NCBI GenBank assembly: GCA_035353615.1
Contig: DAOPZY010000042.1
Location: 1 to 24,705, forward strand
Origin: CAXXOK01 sp035353615
Lineage (GTDB): Bacteria > Bacillota > Clostridia > Christensenellales > Aristaeellaceae
Direction: 5' to 3'
DNA length: 24,705 bases
Below are positions 1-7,831 of the stretch, piece after piece. The notes under the pieces are model-generated. The model was given only the letters and a program-made list of their open reading frames with translations, was not told where the DNA came from and searched no databases. Numbering within the stretch: the stretch's first letter is position 1; each line of letters opens with the position of its first letter. The translations under genes and the position numbers were made by a program.

Positions 1-213
1 AAAGGTGGGTCAAGGGATGAAATCCCTTGTCAGGTTCCAAGGGTGAAACCCTTGGCAGGGTTTGGGGTGGAACCCCAAGCCTGACGCCGCAGCGCGCAGC
101 CAACCAGCGAGCGAACAGCCCGCAGGGCTATGAGGCTAGCGGCGATAGCTGCACGCTTTGGTTTTCAGATGTCTTGGCTCCCCCGCGCCCCCGGCGCGAG
201 GGGCTGTGTTTGT
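1..213 (+). repeat. Multi-hairpin repeat, left version, copy 1
   Basis: First of two tandem copies with a 217-bp period. It contains four consecutive hairpins with 3-nt loops: 11-29 (CAAGGGAT, loop GAA), 37-55 (CCAAGGGT, loop GAA), 62-78 (TTGGGGT, loop GGA) and 117-129 (AGCCC, loop GCA). A fifth, GC-rich hairpin lies at 177-204, followed by a T-rich stretch. The module CAGCCCGCAGGGCTATGAG is shared with the right-hand array and with the degenerate copy near 14750. The sequence is open in several frames on both strands, but nothing suggests coding. The window starts inside or at the edge of the copy, so an upstream gene cannot be seen. Confidence 0.85.
177..213 (+). terminator. Terminator-like hairpin at end of repeat copy 1
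   Basis: GCTCC pairs with GGGGC on the outside (one T-G pair) and CGCGCC with GGCGCG on the inside, around a CCC loop, with an asymmetric internal bulge. The hairpin is followed by TGTGTTTGTT. This resembles an intrinsic terminator for a transcript entering from the left edge. The T tract is interrupted. Confidence 0.5.
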
Positions 214-217
214 TAAC

Positions 218-426
218 AAAGTTGGGTCAAGGGATGAAATCCCTTGTCAGGTTCCAAGGATGAAACTCTTGGCAGGGTTTGGGGTGGAACCCCAAGCCTG
301 ACGCCGCAGCGCGCAGCCAACCAGCGAGCGAACAGCCCGCAGGGCTATGAGGCTAGCGGCGATAGCTGCACGCTTTGGTTTTCAGATGTCTTGGCTCCCC
401 CGCGCCCCCGGCGCGAGGGGCTTTTC
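218..426 (+). repeat. Multi-hairpin repeat, left version, copy 2
   Basis: Second tandem copy, aligned base for base with copy 1 at an offset of 217 and differing at only a few positions. One difference changes the second hairpin from GGGTGAAACCC to GGATGAAACTC, which weakens that stem. The alignment ends at 422. The copy again finishes with the GC-rich hairpin (394-421) and a short T run. It lies about 105 bp upstream of the dNTPase start. Confidence 0.85.
394..426 (+). terminator. Terminator-like hairpin at end of repeat copy 2
   Basis: Same hairpin as in copy 1, followed by TTTTCT. Two such structures in tandem would insulate the dNTPase-dnaG-rpoD block from upstream transcription. This is inferred from structure alone. 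Confidence 0.5.
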
Positions 427-530
427 TATGCCCGCGTGTAAAACTTTCCTCCGTGACGGCCCGCGCGAAAGGAGAAACTGCGCCCGGCACGAATAACAAG
501 TACATGGAAGGTTTTCGGGGAGGGATGCGC

Positions 531-1535
531 ATGACCATTCGGGAACAGTGGGAAACCCACGAGGAGCAATGGCTGTCCGAATACGCCATGCGCAGCGTGG
601 ACACGCGCGGACGCGCCCGCCCTGTTCCGCCCTGCGAAGTGCGCACCGATTTTCAGCGCGATCGGGATCGGATCATCCACTGCAAGAGCTTTCGGCGGCT
701 CAAGTTTAAAACGCAGGTTTTTCTGGCCCCAAAGGGCGATCATTACCGAACGCGCCTCACGCATACTCTGGAGGTTTCGCAGGTGGCGCGCACGTTGGCC
801 CGCGCGCTGCGCCTCAATGAGGATTTGACCGAGGCCATCGCGCTGGGGCATGATTTGGGCCACACCCCTTTTGGCCACATCGGGGAAAAAACGCTGGACC
901 GGTTGATGCCGGGCGGTTTTAAGCACAATGTGCAAAGCCTGCGTATGGTGGATGTGCTGGAGAAGGACGGCATGGGCCTCAACCTGACCGCCGAGGTGCG
1001 CGACGGCATCCGCAACCACAGCGGGGAGGATGAGCCTGAAACGCTGGAAGGCTGGTGCGTGCGCCGGGCCGACCGCATCGCCTACATCAACCATGACATC
1101 GACGACGCGGTGCGCGGCGGCATCCTCAAGCCGTTTGAGCTTCCCAGGGCTTGCCTGACCACGCTTGGCGATACGCACAGCAAGCGCATCAACACCATGA
1201 TTTTGGACATTATCCGCAACAGCGCCGACCGCCCCTTCGTGAGCATGACGCCGGAGGTGGAAGCCGCCAGCGACGAGCTGCGCGCGTTCCTGTTTGAACA
1301 TGTGTACAACGACACATGGCGCGCCGCCGAGGAAAAACGCTGCGATTTTGTGCTCGCCACCCTGTTTGCCTACTATGCCGAAAACCCGACCCAAATGCCC
1401 GACGAATATGTGCAAATCGTGTACCGAGAGGGCGTGGAACGCGCTGTGTGCGATTTTCTGGCGTGCATGACCGATCGCTACGCCACCGATGATTTTACCC
1501 GGCTTTTCGTGCCCAACGATTTCGCCATCCGGTAG
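531..1535 (+). CDS. dgt: dGTPase-like HD-domain dNTP triphosphohydrolase
   Basis: Predicted to hydrolyse deoxynucleoside triphosphates to deoxynucleosides and triphosphate in the cytoplasm, controlling dNTP pools. The 334-residue protein carries the HD-superfamily metal site: His78 (in RLTHTLEV), His107-Asp108 (in GHDLGHTPFGH) and Asp181 (in ADRIAYINHD). The N-terminal part contains DFQRDRDRIIHCKSFRRLKFKTQ (split here as DFQRDRDRIIH and CKSFRRLKFKTQ), typical of the family. Length matches the short Firmicutes form rather than the roughly 500-residue E. coli Dgt. ATGs occur at 525 and 531. GGGGAGGG at 517-524 abuts the first and lies six bases from the second, so 531 is preferred. The gene sits 90 bp upstream of dnaG, a common clostridial arrangement. 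Exact substrate preference cannot be read from sequence. Confidence 0.93.
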   Translation: MTIREQWETHEEQWLSEYAMRSVDTRGRARPVPPCEVRTDFQRDRDRIIHCKSFRRLKFKTQVFLAPKGDHYRTRLTHTLEVSQVARTLARALRLNEDLTEAIALGHDLGHTPFGHIGEKTLDRLMPGGFKHNVQSLRMVDVLEKDGMGLNLTAEVRDGIRNHSGEDEPETLEGWCVRRADRIAYINHDIDDAVRGGILKPFELPRACLTTLGDTHSKRINTMILDIIRNSADRPFVSMTPEVEAASDELRAFLFEHVYNDTWRAAEEKRCDFVLATLFAYYAENPTQMPDEYVQIVYREGVERAVCDFLACMTDRYATDDFTRLFVPNDFAIR

Positions 1536-1625
1536 CGCTGCACGGTCGGCGGCGTATACAAAATGTTCGCCTCCGTTGCAGGAAAGCAAACGCGGGCGGC
1601 GAATCAGTTAGAAGGAGAAACATCA

Positions 1626-3356
1626 ATGGCGGGAAGGTTTCCTCCGGCGTGGCTGGATGAACTGCGCGCGCGCGCAGATATCGTACAGGTCGTGTCGTCA
1701 TATGTACCGCTGAAGAAGAACGGGCATAGATACGTAGGTCTGTGCCCGTTTCACAACGAAAAGACGCCCTCTTTCAACGTGGATGCGCAAAAACAGGTGT
1801 ATTACTGCTTCGGTTGCAAGGCCGGCGGCAGTGTGATCCAGTTTGTGATGGATATCGAGCGCATGGAATTTGCCGAGGCGGTCGCTCACCTGGCCGAGCA
1901 GCAGCACATGCCGTTGCCCGAGCTGCAAAACGACCCCGAGTACGAGCGGCGGCGCTCCCTCAAGGAGCGCATCTACCTGCTCAACCAAACAGCCGCAAAG
2001 CTTTACCACCAAACGCTTTGGGAGCCGCAGGGCAAAACCATCCTTGACTATGTGCAAAAGCGCGGCTTAAGCGACGCGGTGATCCGCCGCTTCGGCATCG
2101 GGGCCGCAACCGGCGCAAGCGTTGCGCAGGCGCTGCTGGCGCAGGGTTTCACGCAGGAAGAAATGGTCGCCGCTGGGCTTGTGTACCAGCGCGACGGCCG
2201 TATGCTGGACATGTTCCGCAACCGGGCCATGTTTCCCATTCTCGATTCGTACGGCCACGTGCTTGGCTTTGGCGGGCGGGCGATGGGCGACGCGCAGCCC
2301 AAATACCTCAACACCGCCGATACCGTCGCCTTCAACAAACGTTTGAACGTTTTTGCGGCCAACCTGTTGCGCAAAACCAAGGGCCTGACCCGCGTCATTC
2401 TGGTTGAAGGGTACATGGATGTGGTGGCGCTTTCGCAGTTTGGCGTGGAAGGCGTCGCCGCTACGCTGGGCACCGCCCTTACCCCCGAACAGGCTCGCCT
2501 GCTTTCCCGTTTCGCGCCGGAGGTATGGCTGGCCTACGATGGCGACAGCGCCGGGCAAAAGGCGATATTGCGCGGGTTGGAGGTATTGGAGGCGGAGAGC
2601 CTCCCCTGCCGCGTGCTGGATTTTCCGGGCGGGCTGGACCCGGACGAGTTTATCCGTCAGGAAGGCGCGGCAGCCTTCGAAGCCCTGAAGCCCATTTCCG
2701 GCGTCACCTACCGAATGCGCCGGGAAAAGGACAGGCATGACCTTTCCACGGAGGAGGGGCGAACCGGGTACGCCAAAGCCTGCGCGGAAACGCTGCGCGC
2801 CGTGCGCGAACCCGTGGAGTTGGAAAACTACCTCAAGCAGTTATCCCTGGAAAGCGGGTTCAGCCGCGAGGTGCTGCTGGAGCAAATCGGCATATCGCCT
2901 CAGAAGCAGCGCGCGTTTGTGCCAAAACGGGAGGGGTTTCAGCAAAAGGCGCGGGAAGCGCGACAGATCGACATGACCGCCTGCACGCTATTGGCGGTGC
3001 TGGCCACCGGCCGCTTACCGGAAGGCGTGGTAACCGCCGAGGAGTTTACCGATCCCCAGCTGCGCGCCATCTGCGAAGCGCTGTTGGCCGGCGGAAGCGC
3101 CGCGGCGCTCATGGAAAACCAACCGGACGATCAGGGCCGCGCCACAGTGGGCGCGATTCTCGGCATCCAAACCGACGAGGACGACGCGGGGCTGATGCGC
3201 ATGGCGCAGGATTGCCTCCGCCGCATGCGACGTACACGGCTTGAAACCGAATTAGAGGAAATTCAGCGGAGCTTGCCGAATGTACCTGATGGCGAACGTT
3301 CAAGGCAAACGGAGCGCGCCATGCGGGTGCTCGCACAGCTGCAAAAGCTGGACTGA
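1626..3356 (+). CDS. dnaG: DNA primase DnaG
   Basis: Synthesises RNA primers for lagging-strand replication at the fork, working with the replicative helicase. The 576-residue protein begins with a CHC2 zinc-binding domain (Cys40, His43, Cys61, Cys64; CPFHNEKTPSF, then YYCFGCKAGG). The primase core follows, with a TOPRIM domain containing the conserved Glu261 (VEGYMDV) and Asp305/Asp307 (YDGDSAGQKA). The C-terminal helicase-interaction region, after about residue 440, is poorly conserved as usual. ATG 1626 has AAGGAG eight bases upstream. An upstream in-frame ATG at 1563 lacks both a ribosome binding site and family similarity. It lies between the dNTPase and rpoD genes in the classic macromolecular-synthesis neighbourhood; no rpsU precedes it. 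Confidence 0.97.
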   Translation: MAGRFPPAWLDELRARADIVQVVSSYVPLKKNGHRYVGLCPFHNEKTPSFNVDAQKQVYYCFGCKAGGSVIQFVMDIERMEFAEAVAHLAEQQHMPLPELQNDPEYERRRSLKERIYLLNQTAAKLYHQTLWEPQGKTILDYVQKRGLSDAVIRRFGIGAATGASVAQALLAQGFTQEEMVAAGLVYQRDGRMLDMFRNRAMFPILDSYGHVLGFGGRAMGDAQPKYLNTADTVAFNKRLNVFAANLLRKTKGLTRVILVEGYMDVVALSQFGVEGVAATLGTALTPEQARLLSRFAPEVWLAYDGDSAGQKAILRGLEVLEAESLPCRVLDFPGGLDPDEFIRQEGAAAFEALKPISGVTYRMRREKDRHDLSTEEGRTGYAKACAETLRAVREPVELENYLKQLSLESGFSREVLLEQIGISPQKQRAFVPKREGFQQKAREARQIDMTACTLLAVLATGRLPEGVVTAEEFTDPQLRAICEALLAGGSAAALMENQPDDQGRATVGAILGIQTDEDDAGLMRMAQDCLRRMRRTRLETELEEIQRSLPNVPDGERSRQTERAMRVLAQLQKLD

Positions 3357-3520
3357 AACCAGAGCGCGTGCAACCGGTAAAAGCGGTTTCACTTCGCTCA
3401 TTTTAAGGACAGAAGCCTCATGCAGGCTCCCATCGCGCAAAGGAGGGCCAAGGCCGTACCGGCGCGTTTTTCTCCCCACCCGCATCCAAACCGGCCCTTT
3501 CACATGAAGGAGTGATGAAG

Positions 3521-4603
3521 TTGAGCAACCATTCGCCCGAGGCGATCAAGTTGAAACTCAACGAGCTATACGAGGACGCCAAAACCAAGGGTACCATCAC
3601 ACGGGACGAAGTCGCCAATCAGGCCATGGACTTGGAAATTGATGCCGACCAGATGAATAAGATCTACGAAACGCTCGAAAACATGGGCGTAGATGTAGTG
3701 AACGAGTTTGATCCCATCCCCGCCGACGAACTGGTGGAGCCGGATAAAATTGACCTGAGCGTGCCGGACGGCGTCAGCATTGACGACCCTGTGCGCATGT
3801 ACCTCAAGGAAATCGGCAAGGTGCCGCTGCTGACCGCCGATGAGGAGATCGATATTGCCAAACGCATGGAGGAAGGCGACGACGAAGCCAAAAAGAAGCT
3901 GACCGAAGCCAACCTGCGGCTGGTCGTTTCCATCGCCAAGCGGTATGTGGGGCGCGGCATGCTGTTCCTCGACCTCATTCAGGAAGGGAATCTGGGGCTT
4001 ATCAAAGCCGTGGATAAGTTTGATTACCGCAAGGGCTACAAATTTTCCACCTACGCCACATGGTGGATTCGGCAGGCGATTACCCGCGCGATTGCCGATC
4101 AGGCGCGCACCATCCGCATCCCGGTGCACATGGTTGAAACCATCAACAAACTGATTCGCGTTTCCCGCCAACTGTTGCAGGAATACGGGCGCGAGCCGAC
4201 CCCCGATGAAATTGCCAAGGTAATGAACATCAGTGAAAGTAAGGTGCGCGAGATTATCAAAATCGCGCAGGAGCCGGTATCGCTGGAAACGCCGATCGGC
4301 GAGGAAGAGGACAGCCATCTGGGCGACTTTATCCCCGATGAGGACGCGCCCGCGCCTGCCGAGGCCGCGAGCTTTACCCTCATGAAGGAGCAACTGCTTG
4401 ACGTGCTGGATACCCTCACCCCCAGAGAAGAAAAAGTGCTCCGCCTGCGCTTTGGGCTGGACGACGGCCACCAGCGCACGCTGGAGGAAGTCGGCCGGGT
4501 GTTCAAGGTTACACGCGAGCGCATTCGCCAGATTGAAGCCAAGGCCCTGCGAAAGCTCCGCCACCCCAGCCGCAGCAAAAAATTGAAGGATTATCTGGAC
4601 TGA
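3521..4603 (+). CDS. rpoD: Primary sigma factor RpoD (SigA)
   Basis: Housekeeping sigma-70 factor that directs RNA polymerase to -10/-35 promoters. About 360 residues, similar to B. subtilis SigA. It has a short region 1.1 (residues 1-80), region 1.2 from about 89 (DPVRMYLKEIGK), region 2 from about 130 (ANLRLVVSIAKRYVGRG, then YATWWIRQAITRAI), region 3, and a region 4 helix-turn-helix from about 300 (TPREEKVLRLRFG ... RERIRQIEAKALRKLR). Start choice: AAGGAG at 3507-3512 overlaps a GTG at 3512 and lies only two bases from ATG 3515. It is eight bases from TTG 3521, which is therefore preferred. ATG 3515 would add only two residues. The gap to dnaG is about 160 bp and contains a second, orphan AAAGGAGG near 3438. 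Confidence 0.97.
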   Translation: MSNHSPEAIKLKLNELYEDAKTKGTITRDEVANQAMDLEIDADQMNKIYETLENMGVDVVNEFDPIPADELVEPDKIDLSVPDGVSIDDPVRMYLKEIGKVPLLTADEEIDIAKRMEEGDDEAKKKLTEANLRLVVSIAKRYVGRGMLFLDLIQEGNLGLIKAVDKFDYRKGYKFSTYATWWIRQAITRAIADQARTIRIPVHMVETINKLIRVSRQLLQEYGREPTPDEIAKVMNISESKVREIIKIAQEPVSLETPIGEEEDSHLGDFIPDEDAPAPAEAASFTLMKEQLLDVLDTLTPREEKVLRLRFGLDDGHQRTLEEVGRVFKVTRERIRQIEAKALRKLRHPSRSKKLKDYLD

Positions 4604-4669
4604 CAAACCCCGCGGCGTCGGTTTTCGGCACACGGAAACGTCTGAATTTCAACAGGCAAATGAACAGCC

Positions 4670-4702
4670 AAACGGCAGGCAAAACAAAGCGGCCTGCCGT
4701 TT
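4670..4702 (+). terminator. Hairpin terminator after rpoD
   Basis: AAACGGCAGGC (4670-4680) pairs perfectly with GCCTGCCGTTT (4692-4702) around an 11-nt A-rich loop. No long T tract follows beyond the TTT in the stem, so efficiency is uncertain, but its place 66 bp after the rpoD stop fits termination. Confidence 0.6.
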
Positions 4703-4750
4703 GCCGTCCGACCGCCGCCCCGCCGTTTTCCGGTTGTTGACAGTTCACTG

Positions 4751-4779
4751 TTGCGAATGTTGCAAGATTGGTCTATAAT
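4751..4779 (+). promoter_or_regulatory. Sigma-A type promoter for the trmK operon
   Basis: TTGCGA (4751-4756), a 17-bp spacer, and a consensus TATAAT (4774-4779). A TTGACA at 4737 is 31 bp from the -10 box and too far away to serve as its -35. An 11-bp palindrome, TGCATAATGCA (4793-4803), lies just after the predicted start site and could be an operator. The 5' leader would be about 285 nt before the trmK start, and no other gene was seen in it. Confidence 0.6.
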
Positions 4780-5069
4780 AGATTGTGTATTTTGCATAAT
4801 GCACACTTCTGCCGTAACCGGGTCGGGCGCTGTTCCCGCTTCGCAGGCGCGGCGGAAAATGCCGACCGTACGGCCCAAAGGCATCGCCATCCGTTGAACC
4901 CCGTACCCCGTACACGCTCATCCCTCAGGTTACACTCCGAGGTTTTCAGGCGTACTGCAACCGAAACCGGCAGGCGGTGTGGCATGATGGGTGAAAGGCA
5001 TGGCGGGCCGTTCGCCGGCAGACCGGTTGAAACGGTATCCCGTTTGATTTTGGGGTGAAAGGGTCACAG

Positions 5070-6023
5070 ATGGGCGGTACAGACCACCATAAACCAAACC
5101 GCGGCGGGGTCGCCGCCGTAGCCAACGTCGGGATCGACGCGGGAAAACCGCACACAGCACCGTATCGGGGCGAGCCGCCCGTTCTCCTGACGGACGTTTT
5201 CGCTTCTTCTCATGAAATCAGTCCAACCGAACCTCCCCTCCCCTTTGATGGTGCGCGTGGGCGCGTCCTCAGCCCGCCCAAGCTGGACGCGCGCCTGCGC
5301 GCGGTTGCGGATTGGGTGCAGGGCGTGGAAACGGTTGCGGATATCGGTTGCGATCACGGGCGCTTCGGCGCGGTTCTGCTAAGCGAAAACCGCTGCAAGC
5401 GCCTGCTTGCAGCCGATGTGAGCGCCAAGGCGCTCGCCAAGGCGCAAACTCTGCTTCTCCGCATGGAGCTTGCAGACCGAACCGTGTTCGCCGTCGCCGA
5501 TGGGCTGGATGCGCTGGACGCCCTGCCGGGCGCGACGGTCGGCGCGGTTTGTATCCTCGGCATGGGCGGGGATACGCTTGCCGGTATCCTTGAGCGCGGG
5601 CAGGGGGGGCTTCACGGCGCGACGCTTTTGCTGGGCGCACAAACCGAACTGCCGGTTGCGCGGGCTGCGGTTCAGGCGATCGGGTATCGGCTGACCGACG
5701 AACGCGTTGTGCAGGCCGAAGGGCGGCTGTACCTGCTGATGCGGGCAACGCCCAACCCCGGCGATTGCCCGGCGTACACCGAGCGTGAGCTGATGCTTGG
5801 CCCTTGCCTGTTATCCGCCTTGCCCCCGGAATGGCAACCTTGGCTTTTGCGCAGGCAACGGCTGTTAACCGCGGCGATTGCCGCCATGCGCAATGCCCGA
5901 ACCCAGCGTGACGCGCTGCGCATGGCCGCCGCCCAACGGGAGCTGAGCTACACGCGAGAGGCATTGGAGGCGCTGGAGCACAGGCTTGCTCCGCGCCAAA
6001 CCGGAGAGGACCCTGTTACATGA
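5070..6023 (+). CDS. trmK: tRNA (adenine22-N1)-methyltransferase TrmK, with N-terminal extension
   Basis: SAM-dependent enzyme predicted to make m1A at position 22 of tRNA. The Rossmann-fold methyltransferase domain begins near residue 72 (LDARLRAVADWV). It carries motif I (VADIGCDHGRFG), an acidic ADVS strand, and the family signature ILGMGGDTLAGIL. The C-terminal part is helical. B. subtilis has the same order, sigA ... yqfN(trmK)-yqfO. The oddity is the start: ATG 5070 has GAAAGG seven bases upstream (GTG 5055 is the alternative), which leaves about 70 residues before the conserved domain. I found no in-frame ATG, GTG or TTG between 5070 and the domain. The extension is rich in Gly, Pro and Ala and has no recognisable motif. 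The stop overlaps the next start (ATGA). Confidence 0.85.
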   Translation: MGGTDHHKPNRGGVAAVANVGIDAGKPHTAPYRGEPPVLLTDVFASSHEISPTEPPLPFDGARGRVLSPPKLDARLRAVADWVQGVETVADIGCDHGRFGAVLLSENRCKRLLAADVSAKALAKAQTLLLRMELADRTVFAVADGLDALDALPGATVGAVCILGMGGDTLAGILERGQGGLHGATLLLGAQTELPVARAAVQAIGYRLTDERVVQAEGRLYLLMRATPNPGDCPAYTERELMLGPCLLSALPPEWQPWLLRRQRLLTAAIAAMRNARTQRDALRMAAAQRELSYTREALEALEHRLAPRQTGEDPVT

Positions 6024-6793
6024 CGGTACGGGATGTTTACCGCTGGCTGGACGGGATTGCCCCGTTTGAAACGCAGGAAGGGTTTGATAATGCCGGCCTG
6101 TTGCTGGGCGATCCCTCGGCGCAGGTTACGCGGGTGCTTTTTGCGCTGGACGCGACCCTGCCCGTTGTTGAGGAAGCCTCCGCCTGGGGCGCCAACCTGC
6201 TGGTCACCCATCATCCGCTGATGTTTGGCGGCATCCGCACCCTGCTAAGCGACCAGCCCGAGGGCCGGGTGCTTACGGCCATGGTGCGCGCGGGCATCAG
6301 CCTGATTGCCGCCCATACCAATTGGGACCGGGCCGAAGGCGGAACCGGCGACAGCCTCGCCGCAGCCGCAGGGCTTACGGGGATACGCCCGGTTGCCGAT
6401 AACCCCTACCTTCGCGCGGGCCAGTTGCCCGCGCCGACAGCGGCGGTCGAATATCTGCGCGCGTTAACCGCCGCGCTGGGTTGGCCCATCCGCATGTACG
6501 GGCAGCCGGATGCGCCGGTGCAGCAAATCGCAGTGGGGCCGGGCGCTTGCGGCGATCTGTATCAAACGGCGGCCCTCAACGGCGCGCAGGCTTTTGTGGT
6601 GGGCGAGATCAAGCATCACGAGCTGCTGGGCGCGCAGGCGATGGGCACGGTTGTTTTCGAAGCCGGCCATCACGCGTCGGAACAACCCGGAATTGCCGCT
6701 CTTTATCAACGTTTTCAATCCGCCGCACAGGCGGGCCAGTGGCCCGTACAGGCGCGGCTGACTGCCATAACGCCCTGGGTTTGCACCATCTGA
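6020..6793 (+). CDS. Nif3-like dinuclear metal centre protein
   Basis: Member of the Nif3/YbgI/YqfO family of hexameric proteins with a two-metal site; the biochemical role is unresolved. The 257-residue protein matches the short form (like E. coli YbgI) and lacks the inserted PII-like domain of B. subtilis YqfO. Metal-ligand motifs are visible: His64-His65 (VTHHPLMFGG), His and Asp near residues 99-103 (AHTNWDRAEGG), and His and Glu near 217-221 (GHHASEQPG); GEIKHHE is also typical. It overlaps trmK by four bases (ATGA), indicating translational coupling. The trmK-nif3 pair is widely conserved in Firmicutes. Confidence 0.9.
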   Translation: MTVRDVYRWLDGIAPFETQEGFDNAGLLLGDPSAQVTRVLFALDATLPVVEEASAWGANLLVTHHPLMFGGIRTLLSDQPEGRVLTAMVRAGISLIAAHTNWDRAEGGTGDSLAAAAGLTGIRPVADNPYLRAGQLPAPTAAVEYLRALTAALGWPIRMYGQPDAPVQQIAVGPGACGDLYQTAALNGAQAFVVGEIKHHELLGAQAMGTVVFEAGHHASEQPGIAALYQRFQSAAQAGQWPVQARLTAITPWVCTI

Positions 6794-6863
6794 AATCGCA
6801 ACCCTGCAACCAGGGCCCATCAACGCTCCGCCGGGAGCACCGCAGACTGCAAGGAGGTACCCT

Positions 6864-7571
6864 ATGGAACAAATTGAAATGCTATGGGAATTCCAACAGG
6901 CCGACATGGAGGCAGACGCGCTGGAAGGTGAAATCAAGCGTTCGCCAAACCGTCTGGCCCTGAAAAAGAACCGGGATTTCCTCATGGAACAGCAGACTCT
7001 CGTCAAGCAGATGGAAGAAGAAGTCGCGGAAATGCTGGATCGCGTGGACATCATCAAAGACGCCATCACCCTGCAACAGGAGCAGCTGAAAGGCATGCAG
7101 GTACGCTTCACCGAAACCCCGCCCGAAAATCTCGAGCAGGCTCGGGCCTTTACGCATGACGCGCAAAAGCTTGCGAGCGACATTCAGGATTACGAGCAGG
7201 AAATGAAACGCATCCAGCAGGACGCGACCGAGCACGAACGGGTGCAAAAGGAAATCGTCGTTAAGTACGCCAAGGTGAAAACCGAGTACGAAAAGCAAAA
7301 GGTCGATTACGAAGAAGAATACCGCGAACAGATGAAGGCGCTGGAGCAGAAACGCCACATCGCGCAGGAAAAGGGAAAAGATATTGAACCCGCGCTGATG
7401 GAAAAATATCAGGTGATTAAAAAGCATTGCACCCCGCCTGTCGCCAAGCTGGTCAACGGCCAGTGCGGCGGATGCTTCATGGGCTTGCCGCAGGTAACGT
7501 TGCGCAACCTGAAAGCGGGCGCGAAGGTGATCGAATGTGAATCCTGCGGGCGGATGATTATTCAACTCTAA
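6864..7571 (+). CDS. Coiled-coil protein with C4-type zinc ribbon
   Basis: 235 residues. A long charged helical region (about residues 5-185) is rich in Glu, Lys and Gln and predicted to be a coiled-coil hairpin. It is followed by a zinc ribbon with Cys201/Cys204 (CGGC) and Cys225/Cys228 (CESC). This matches the bacterial family described only as C4-type zinc ribbon domain proteins; a nucleic-acid-binding role has been suggested for the fold but is not established. ATG 6864 has a strong AAGGAGG upstream. It lies 70 bp after the Nif3-like gene, a frequent pairing, and is followed by a terminator, so it is probably the last gene of the trmK operon. Confidence 0.88.
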   Translation: MEQIEMLWEFQQADMEADALEGEIKRSPNRLALKKNRDFLMEQQTLVKQMEEEVAEMLDRVDIIKDAITLQQEQLKGMQVRFTETPPENLEQARAFTHDAQKLASDIQDYEQEMKRIQQDATEHERVQKEIVVKYAKVKTEYEKQKVDYEEEYREQMKALEQKRHIAQEKGKDIEPALMEKYQVIKKHCTPPVAKLVNGQCGGCFMGLPQVTLRNLKAGAKVIECESCGRMIIQL

Positions 7572-7675
7572 CCCCGCGCCCATTCCGCCAGCCCCCGGCA
7601 AGGTTGCCGGAAGCGTCCCGGGCGCGCCCGTCGCGGCAAGGCGTTTGCCGTCGGAAAAGGATTCGGTGTTTCAAC

Positions 7676-7710
7676 GCGGGCGTCTGGCCGACGCCCGCTT
7701 CTGCTTTTTC
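7676..7710 (+). terminator. Intrinsic terminator after the zinc-ribbon gene
   Basis: GCGGGCGTC (7676-7684) and GACGCCCGC (7690-7698) form a perfect 9-bp stem with a 5-nt loop, followed by TTCTGCTTTTTC. A smaller CCGGCAA/TTGCCGG hairpin lies upstream near 7597. The remaining sequence from 7711 to the phosphorylase start shows no clear promoter. Confidence 0.8.
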
Positions 7711-7831
7711 ACCCGGGCGCGCAAGGGCAGTGGCCCTATGGAATGGCTTGCCGTAAAAAACGGCTTTCCGCTTAGGGTTTGCCAAGGATTTTCGCCGGAA
7801 ATGGAACCAACATCGCAAAGAGGTGTGGAAG

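Noticed and set aside
27..441. Two similar open frames of 65-78 codons in the left repeat
   Set aside because: They lie wholly in the 217-bp repeat. Similarity between them comes from the DNA duplication, they are open on several frames, and neither matches a protein family.
4737..4779. TTGACA at 4737 as -35 box for the TATAAT at 4774
   Set aside because: The spacing is 31 bp; TTGCGA at 4751 has the correct 17-bp spacing.
7572..7831. RNase P RNA or tmRNA in the gap before pdp
   Set aside because: No conserved RNase P or tmRNA core sequences are visible; the gap is explained by hairpins and a terminator.
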